In this document: positions 41,313 through 47,363 of the stretch, in pieces
How positions within the stretch are numbered: position 1 is the stretch's first letter
Layout of the letters: every line of letters starts with the position of its first letter
From: Alteromonas lipotrueae
GTDB taxonomy: Bacteria; Pseudomonadota; Gammaproteobacteria; Enterobacterales; Alteromonadaceae
Direction of reading: 5' to 3'
NCBI RefSeq assembly: GCF_019249215.1
Contig: NZ_JAESDI010000023.1
Coordinates: 1-47,363 of the forward strand
Length of the DNA stretch: 47,363 nt
The notes under the pieces: model-generated
What the model saw: only the letters and a program-made list of their open reading frames with translations
The model's database searches: none
What the model was told of the DNA's origin: nothing
Program-made: the position numbers and the translations under genes

Positions 41313-43538
41313 CTAGAAGCGGTAAGACGCCGACACTCTAAAGCGGCGCGGTGCACCTGGCTCAACCCATACATCGGCAAAAGAGTTGGTGTAGTGCTCT
41401 TTATCGAAAAGATTGTCTACTTCTGCACGTACCACTAAGTTTTCAACCGGTTCAATTTGCGCAAATGCGCGCACGGTAGTGTAACTAGGTAAATAGAAGT
41501 CTGTTGCTGTTTGGCCTAAACGCTCATCTACGTACAATAAACCAGTGCCTAAGCGCACCGGCATATCTGAAACCGTAAGGCTTTTGCCTACTTGAACGCT
41601 AAGCTGATTTTTAGGTACGTTAATTAGCGGGTCGCCCGCTTCAATAGCCGCCACAAAGTTAGCGTCAGCCGCATCGTTGGTACTTTCTGCATCGATATAC
41701 GCGTAAGACACCCACAACGCAATACCATTGCTGAACTCAGCGTTAATATCTAGTTCAACACCACGACTGCGCGCTTCACCGCCAGGGGTTAAAAAGAAAC
41801 CGTCAGACGCTTCATCACTACTATCGAACACCAAAATATTGCTTTGATCGATATTAAAGATAGACAGGGTGATGTCGCCGCGAACGTTGTTAAAGAACGA
41901 CGTTAGGTCGGTTTTAACACCCACTTCGGTAGACTCAGATTGGTTTGGTTCAAACGGATTCCCTGCGTAATCAGAACCCGTAAGTTGGCGAAAGCCTTCA
42001 CCGTAGGTGGCGTAAAAACTAATGCTGTCATCAAGTAAATACACCGCACCTAACTGAGGTGAAAATTGAGTATCATCTTGCGAGGTAATAGCTACCGGAT
42101 CACTTAAGCGGTTTTGAATTTCTTGTTCAAATTTGTCAATTCGACCACCAAAGCGCACTTGAAACTTATCGGTAATGTTCACTTGGTCTTGAATGTACAT
42201 ACCCCATGCTTCTTGGGTTTCTAGGCGGTTTAGGTTGTCTGACAATTCAACATCAGCCACAGGCGAGTAATCTGGGTTAAGAATATCTACCACAAGATAT
42301 TGGCTTAAATCTAAATCGTTAATGTCTGTGTCGCCAGAAAAATAAGATGGGCGGTAACGCAAGATAACCTGATCGTTTTCAAACTTATCGTAATCACCAC
42401 CAATAATAACGCGATGGCTAATTGAACCCGTATCAAACTCACCGGCAATTTCGCCGCGCAGTACTACATAATCGGTTTCAAAGTCGCGGTAGCGTTTAAA
42501 GCGTGAAAGCAAGGTTTGATCTGGGTCGATAAACAAGGTTTGACGCCCTGCAAAGTTGGTTTCTAGTGCATTACCTTCAAAGGCAGTGTCACGTAAGCCT
42601 GCGCCGATAAGTAGGTTCCAGTCATCGTTGAGTTCATGAGAAATCTCAAGCTGGTGACCAACCACGTCGGTAGTAATCCTATCGCCAGATGGGTCGCCCA
42701 CGAAGGTTTCAATAGGCTGAATTCCTAACTTACCATCCACCGCAATAACACCACGGTCGAAGGGGATTTTTTGTTTGGTATACTCAAGCTCGTAGGTAAT
42801 ACGGGTATCTTCAGAAAATTCCCAGGTAACAGAAGGGTAAAAGCCTAACTTTTCGGTTTCTACCGTATCTCTGAAGCTTTCAGCGTCTTCGTAAAAGCCC
42901 ACTAGGCGAACGCCAATGTCTTCTTTTGCGCCCGCTACCGTTTGCACGTCAGCTTCAATGCGCATCTGATCCCAACTACCATAAGTGGCTTTTACTTCGC
43001 CACCTGAAACAAATTGTGGGCGCTTAGTGACTAAGTTAACTGCACCGCCAGGTTCACCACGACCAAACAATGCCGCTTTAGGGCCTTTTAATACTTCCAC
43101 ATGGTCGATACCCGCCAAATCACGAGGGCCACCAAAGCCACGGCCAGCATTAAACCCATTTACCAAGAAGCCACTTGGTAGGTTTTCATCACCAGAAAAA
43201 CCACGAATGGCAAAACTATTCCACAACCCACCAAAGTTATTCTGCCTAGCTACCGAAGCAGAAAGATCTAATGCATCATTTAGGTTAATAGCACCTGCAT
43301 CACCAATTAAGCCTAAGTCGATATCTTGCGCGGCGGCAGGCACTTCTTTGTATTCAAACGCACCTTGATAAGCGCGGTGCATGCCGTGTACCGTAATTTT
43401 CTCGACCTTTGCTTCTTCGTTTTTTTGAGACGCGCCTTGGGCATTTGGTTGACCGTCATTTGTTTGAGCAAAAGCAGGGGCATTGAAAAATGCGGCAATA
43501 CTGATGGCGAGTGTAGATTTCACCCAGTTATTTTTCAT
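41313..43538 (-). CDS. TonB-dependent outer-membrane receptor (siderophore-type)
   Basis: 741 residues. A signal peptide (to about 25, APAFA) and a TonB-box-like segment (EKITVHG) precede a plug domain (about 60-170, with VEVLKGPKAALFGRGEPGGA). A 22-strand barrel follows, ending in a terminal Phe (RFRVSASYRF). The sequence resembles FhuA/FpvA-type ferric-siderophore receptors. It is the last gene of an operon with an ABC exporter, overlapping the upstream permease by four bases. The operon has a Zur-like operator, so zinc or another metal chelate is a reasonable alternative substrate to iron. Confidence 0.9.
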   Translation of the reverse strand: MKNNWVKSTLAISIAAFFNAPAFAQTNDGQPNAQGASQKNEEAKVEKITVHGMHRAYQGAFEYKEVPAAAQDIDLGLIGDAGAINLNDALDLSASVARQNNFGGLWNSFAIRGFSGDENLPSGFLVNGFNAGRGFGGPRDLAGIDHVEVLKGPKAALFGRGEPGGAVNLVTKRPQFVSGGEVKATYGSWDQMRIEADVQTVAGAKEDIGVRLVGFYEDAESFRDTVETEKLGFYPSVTWEFSEDTRITYELEYTKQKIPFDRGVIAVDGKLGIQPIETFVGDPSGDRITTDVVGHQLEISHELNDDWNLLIGAGLRDTAFEGNALETNFAGRQTLFIDPDQTLLSRFKRYRDFETDYVVLRGEIAGEFDTGSISHRVIIGGDYDKFENDQVILRYRPSYFSGDTDINDLDLSQYLVVDILNPDYSPVADVELSDNLNRLETQEAWGMYIQDQVNITDKFQVRFGGRIDKFEQEIQNRLSDPVAITSQDDTQFSPQLGAVYLLDDSISFYATYGEGFRQLTGSDYAGNPFEPNQSESTEVGVKTDLTSFFNNVRGDITLSIFNIDQSNILVFDSSDEASDGFFLTPGGEARSRGVELDINAEFSNGIALWVSYAYIDAESTNDAADANFVAAIEAGDPLINVPKNQLSVQVGKSLTVSDMPVRLGTGLLYVDERLGQTATDFYLPSYTTVRAFAQIEPVENLVVRAEVDNLFDKEHYTNSFADVWVEPGAPRRFRVSASYRF

Positions 43539-44857
43539 TGGTGTTTTCCTGTGTGTTCATTTTTTGTTGTAGTAACTTGTGAAGTTGTAGTGAATTGTGG
43601 AAGCTGCTTAAGGCTGGCTTCTGTAAACTCAGGCGCAGCAAAAAGTTGTTGGTAATAAAACTCGCGCAACGATGCGTGAAACGCGCGCACCTTATTTTCA
43701 TAATCAATCATAGATTGCACGTTGGTGTTAGCGGTGTTCGATAGCAAACGCTGTGTTAGCAACGAAGGCGATAACAAAGACACATAACCTGCCAGTTGGT
43801 TTTTTCTAAGGGTGGCTTGTTGATAAGCGTTAGAAAGTTCGCTTGCCCGTTCATCGCCAACTTGTTGAAAAGCGTAATACCATTTCCAGTTAAACGAACC
43901 ATCACGTTCAGGATCGTACGCCGTGTAATTAGCCCATTGTGGGTGAGTTTCAATAAACTTTTCCCACGTGGCTTCTACCGGCTTATCCCACGCACCGTTT
44001 ACCGCTTCACGTTGTGTAAGCACAATATCGCCACCTTCTGGTGTATCGACAACCGCATTAATAACGGTATGACCGGTAACAGGCACTATTACGGTGGTAA
44101 TAAGCCATACACCCAACATTAACGAGGCAAGGTGGGTGGCACTGTATTTAGCAAAACGTTGCGCCGCGCCAATGGCCAATACAATGGCAGACCACACGCT
44201 TATAGTACCCAGTACAATAACGCAGGCTAGCAATATAGAACGTAGCGATGCGCCATTTACAATGGCAAAGGCAATAAAAGGAATAAGTGTAACTAAGGCT
44301 AACGGCACCAGAGTAACTAGCGTACGCGAGGTCCATACCGCATGGCTATTTCGCGCCGTTACATTAAGTAAATCGAAACGTCTGGCTTCACGCTCTTTTG
44401 CTTTTAAGTCGTACAGCAGCAAGATAATAAATAGCGGTAATAACACGCTTACCACAAAGGCAAAATCGAAACGCCCTAAAAAGGCTAGTTCTGGGTTGTC
44501 GGTGTCGCTTTCATATATTTGCCCTTCAAGGGCTAACATACGTATACGATGCTTCCACGGAAACACATCACGCTCACCCACAACAGCAAAGGCGAGGGGC
44601 GAAGGCGGCGCATAGGTTAGGTGAAAGGCGTAATACGCCACCATGCCATAGCTATTTTGATGGGAAAGCACCGCTTCACGCTCTACAGTGTCTTTTTCTA
44701 ATAAGCGTTCAATAGTAGCTTGTTGCGCCTTCATTTCAGCATGACCCGACCACAAGGCTACCGTGCTTAATAGAAATACCACCAACAAGGTTAATTTAAA
44801 TTGGCGGTGGGCAAACACAAACCCCGCTTCGCGCTTAATATCGTTAGACCGCATCAT
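43535..44857 (-). CDS. ABC transporter permease, DUF3526-type (second)
   Basis: 440 residues with about six membrane segments: one near the N-terminus (LTLLVVFLLSTVALW) and a cluster about 130-260 (FAFVVSVLLPLFIILLLYDL and others). A large periplasmic loop lies between segments 1 and 2. This is the ABC-2 permease layout with the DUF3526 region. Overlaps neighbours by four bases on both sides. It probably dimerises with the other permease (44854-46299). Substrate unknown. Confidence 0.85.
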   Translation of the reverse strand: MMRSNDIKREAGFVFAHRQFKLTLLVVFLLSTVALWSGHAEMKAQQATIERLLEKDTVEREAVLSHQNSYGMVAYYAFHLTYAPPSPLAFAVVGERDVFPWKHRIRMLALEGQIYESDTDNPELAFLGRFDFAFVVSVLLPLFIILLLYDLKAKEREARRFDLLNVTARNSHAVWTSRTLVTLVPLALVTLIPFIAFAIVNGASLRSILLACVIVLGTISVWSAIVLAIGAAQRFAKYSATHLASLMLGVWLITTVIVPVTGHTVINAVVDTPEGGDIVLTQREAVNGAWDKPVEATWEKFIETHPQWANYTAYDPERDGSFNWKWYYAFQQVGDERASELSNAYQQATLRKNQLAGYVSLLSPSLLTQRLLSNTANTNVQSMIDYENKVRAFHASLREFYYQQLFAAPEFTEASLKQLPQFTTTSQVTTTKNEHTGKHQ

Positions 44858-46299
44858 GGGTTTAGCCTCCTTACTGCAAGATTAAGAAGTAGTACAGCAA
44901 CACCCACCCAAAGAAGAAGTTGTAAACAGTACATGGCAGCACTGCTTAAGCGCGCCATGGGGGCTTCGGGCTGGAAGCTAAATTCAGACAATACTGCCCA
45001 GTTACTGGCTTCTACTACCGCTTTATCTGCGGCTTCTTCGCTAGCATTGCGGTTCATATCAAGTTTGTAATCAAGCTTTTCTACGTGCACTTTGTTTAAG
45101 CCTTGCACAAACTGCATACGTAGCATTTCGGCTTCACGCAAAAAACGGTGATGGGTTTCAATACTGGTGCCCGCAAGCAGGGTAGAGAACGAACGCAGTG
45201 CCACGGTAGGGGAAAGCCAGCCAAACTGCCTTGCAATACGCGCTTGGGCTAGTTCTTCTTGCATGCGGCTTTCTGCAAATTCATTAATGACTACCGCTTG
45301 GCGCTGCTCTGAATATTGCGCCACTATGCCTCGAAAGTTCACGGGAAGGTCGTCTACCGAATCGACGTTGTATTTCTCGAGAAGGTCTTGTTTAAGTTTA
45401 ACAAAAGCCGGATCGTTAACATCGTGACCATCGCCTAAGCTTCGAAGCTTTTCTTCTACTTTAAAGTCGGCTTCTAACTTACCAATAGAGGGCTCTATAC
45501 TGGTCGCCACACTGCTGCCCATTCTAGGTAGCAATATGCAAGCGCTCATCCATATAACGATAAGCACGGTAAAGCTGGCACTGCTTTTTTCAAATAACGT
45601 TGAGCAGGCGGTAACCACCACAGCCCACAACATGAAGTAAAGCATGTAACCTAAACAAAAAAGCGTTACCACTAAGGCACTTTCATTGGAAAAGGCGACA
45701 TACACGCAAGCTAATAACAAGGGCAGTAAAAAAACACCGCTAGCCAGCATTAATGCCACCAGTTTTCCCAACACCAACTGCCAACGGCTAGCGCCTTGGG
45801 TAAGTAATAAAGTGAGTGTGCCTGCTTCACGTTCCCGTGAAACACTGCCGTAGCCAATTAAAATAATAAACAGTGGCGCTAACACCAACGCCAAAAAGCT
45901 TGGCGTTAAGCTACTAAAACGGTTTAGCCCTGCAGACTGACGCTGCTCGGCAAACATGGCACTGTTTTGCCTGTGGCCTTCCAAGAAAATAGCGTTACCT
46001 GTGTACGTGTCTACACCCGGTTCTATTACGCTAAGCGGGGTAGGCGTACGAAACACATAATGGCCGTAATGCACCATGCGGTGCGGATGTTTGTCGGGCT
46101 GCGATAAAAAGCGTTCTTCAGCTTCATGTTGAAGGTGTTCTCTGGCGTGCGCTGCCTCTTCAATATGAAAGCCATTTACCACAAGTGCAGCTAGGGTAAG
46201 TATACTGCCCAAAATTAACACCGTGGTTGCAACTTTGGTTCGCAGCCAATAACGCCACTGTTCGGCGCAAATTGTTTTTATTGTATTGTTCATATTCAT
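44854..46299 (-). CDS. ABC transporter permease, DUF3526-type (first)
   Basis: 481 residues, same plan as the next gene: first segment TTVLILGSILTLAALVVNGF, large extracytoplasmic loop with His-rich AHAREHLQHEAEERFLSQP and HPHRMVHYGHY, then segments from about 135, and a final one LLLWVGVAVLLLNLAV. The His cluster in the first loop could bind metal. SREREAGTLTLLLTQGASRW is the typical coupling motif of ABC-2 permeases. Four-base overlaps on both sides. Confidence 0.86.
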   Translation of the reverse strand: MNMNNTIKTICAEQWRYWLRTKVATTVLILGSILTLAALVVNGFHIEEAAHAREHLQHEAEERFLSQPDKHPHRMVHYGHYVFRTPTPLSVIEPGVDTYTGNAIFLEGHRQNSAMFAEQRQSAGLNRFSSLTPSFLALVLAPLFIILIGYGSVSREREAGTLTLLLTQGASRWQLVLGKLVALMLASGVFLLPLLLACVYVAFSNESALVVTLFCLGYMLYFMLWAVVVTACSTLFEKSSASFTVLIVIWMSACILLPRMGSSVATSIEPSIGKLEADFKVEEKLRSLGDGHDVNDPAFVKLKQDLLEKYNVDSVDDLPVNFRGIVAQYSEQRQAVVINEFAESRMQEELAQARIARQFGWLSPTVALRSFSTLLAGTSIETHHRFLREAEMLRMQFVQGLNKVHVEKLDYKLDMNRNASEEAADKAVVEASNWAVLSEFSFQPEAPMARLSSAAMYCLQLLLWVGVAVLLLNLAVRRLNP

Positions 46300-47015
46300 T
46301 TGCGCCCAGCAAAGGCTGCGTGAACGGCTTCGGTATCGATAGGCGTATCGCCCGAGCGTTCAAACGACCCCGTAAGCTTGCCGTTACTTAGCAACACAAT
46401 ACGGTGCGCAACCTGACAAGCGCCATACACATCGTGGGTTACCATAAATATGGTGGCACCATTGTTTGCTAACTCAGACACTAGCGAGTTAAATTCATCA
46501 ATAGCAGCAGGGTCGAGGCCAGAAGTAGGTTCATCTAAAAACAACACTGGGGCATTACGAAGAATGGCTAATGCAATGGCGGTTTTCTGCCTCATCCCTT
46601 TTGAGTAGTTCGACAACGTGTTGTGCCACGCATTTTCTTGAAGCGCTACTTTTTTAAGGGCTTCATGAATAGCATCGTCCGTTTTTTCGACACCCGCAAC
46701 CGACAAAAAGTAGCGAATATTTTCATACCCTGAAAGGTGACCATAAAGCGTGACCGACTCCGGCAAATAAGCCACCGACTTTTGCACTTTGTTGGTATTG
46801 TCTGCTACCGACATACCCATAACAGACGCTGTGCCAGCGCTAGGTTTCATTAACCCTAAAAAGGTTTTGAGCGTAGTAGATTTGCCCGCGCCATTACCCC
46901 CTAACAGAGCAAACACTTCACCTTTGCCTACTTCAAAATTAAGGTTATCAAGAATAGTACGTTGGCCTATACGTACCGATAATTCACTAGCACTGATTAC
47001 AGATTTTGATGTCAT
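46296..47015 (-). CDS. ABC transporter ATP-binding protein (CcmA-type)
   Basis: 239 residues. Walker A GGNGAGKST (39-47), signature LSNYSKGMRQK, Walker B VLFLDEPTSGLDP and the switch His in FMVTHDVYG are all intact. It is the motor for the two DUF3526 permeases. First gene of the operon; its ATG at 47015 is 34 bases from the palindrome at 47049-47063. Confidence 0.95.
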   Translation of the reverse strand: MTSKSVISASELSVRIGQRTILDNLNFEVGKGEVFALLGGNGAGKSTTLKTFLGLMKPSAGTASVMGMSVADNTNKVQKSVAYLPESVTLYGHLSGYENIRYFLSVAGVEKTDDAIHEALKKVALQENAWHNTLSNYSKGMRQKTAIALAILRNAPVLFLDEPTSGLDPAAIDEFNSLVSELANNGATIFMVTHDVYGACQVAHRIVLLSNGKLTGSFERSGDTPIDTEAVHAAFAGRK

Positions 47016-47048
47016 TGATTTACGGTATAAAGTCGAAAGTTGGTGATA

Positions 47049-47063
47049 TGTTATATTGTAACA
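47049..47063. promoter_or_regulatory. Zur-box-like palindrome TGTTATATTGTAACA (site 4)
   Basis: One mismatch from the Zur core. It is located in the promoter region of the ABC/TonB operon, 34 bases upstream of the first start codon, where a repressor would be effective. AACATAT on the minus strand may be part of the -10 region. Confidence 0.55.
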
Positions 47064-47363
47064 AATGTGATGTGAAATACTTTTTGCTTTTTTCGTTTAT
47101 ATAGCTACTAAGCGGTTGGGAAATGACTAATTCTTGGTGCTTAGATGGCTAATAAGTGGTGCGTAGGTGGGTAGTAAGTAAAGAGTCGATGGTTAATAAG
47201 TAAAGAGTAGAGGCTAGTAAATAGCCATCCTTATGGCGCTATATCATTGAACAAAATAGGCATTTCATAGACGTGAACATGACTTACTATTATCTTGTTG
47301 TTATTCAGCGTTTAAGAGTATGTTGTAGTGTATATTTTGTATGGTTCTGAAGTGTCTTTGTAT
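47064..47363. other. 300-base right edge without a gene
   Basis: AT-rich with short imperfect repeats (GGTTAATAAGTAAAGAG, AGTAAGTAAAGAG) at about 47165-47215. No gene reaches in from the right edge that I can support. Confidence 0.4.

Noticed and set aside
1..47363. CRISPR arrays, tRNA or rRNA genes, riboswitches
   Set aside because: No regularly spaced direct repeats with unique spacers, no cloverleaf or rRNA-like sequence, and no riboswitch core before dapA or purC was seen.

Overview
The window looks like an Alteromonas-type marine gammaproteobacterium. A chromosomal backbone on the right (gcvR, dapA, bamC, purC, an EamA permease, a TonB receptor with an ABC exporter) is joined to about 35 kb of accessory DNA on the left. 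No sequence search was run; all names rest on motifs and protein features read directly from the sequence.

Layout. 1-5794 (minus): a huge secreted SpvB/FG-GAP/RHS protein that runs off the left edge, preceded by a small exported protein. 5856-7009: an intact IS630-type element with clear TA target duplication. 7200-13400 (minus): two tandem copies of a cassette made of a secreted subtilisin-like protease (I9, S8, P-domain, PKD), an intrinsic terminator and a conserved 57-residue ORF. 13800-18143: a curli locus, csgB-csgA-csgE-csgF-csgG, with a convergent CsgD-like regulator. The CsgA-like subunit has 483 residues, about three times the enterobacterial length. 18377-19517: decayed fragments (OmpA C-terminus, IS3 OrfA, IS5).

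18987-35707 is best read as one integrative element. At its right end four minus-strand genes (414, 605, 684 and 155 aa) have the order and sizes of the intA-tfp-intB-srap core of strand-biased circularizing integrative elements (SEs). That end interrupts the chromosomal bcp peroxiredoxin gene after about codon 120. The element carries its own complete, divergent bcp next to srap, which may replace the broken gene. An inverted copy of the terminal motif (TATACCC plus AATATTCTGCAC) lies at 18987-19005 and is a candidate left end. The cargo between them holds a second SpvB/RHS protein with an unrecognised C-terminal domain, an NTF2-like secreted protein, small hypothetical proteins, and remnants of IS5, IS66, IS110 and IS481-type elements.

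35694-41067 is ordinary backbone. 41313-47015 (minus) is a tightly overlapping four-gene operon: ABC ATPase, two DUF3526-type permeases and a TonB-dependent receptor. Four palindromes resembling the gammaproteobacterial Zur box occur in the window: before the ABC/TonB operon, at the start codon of the second RHS gene, and in both copies of the protease-cassette spacer, one of which originally lay just upstream of the first RHS unit. This suggests a possible zinc-responsive link between the secreted polymorphic proteins and metal uptake, which is an inference.
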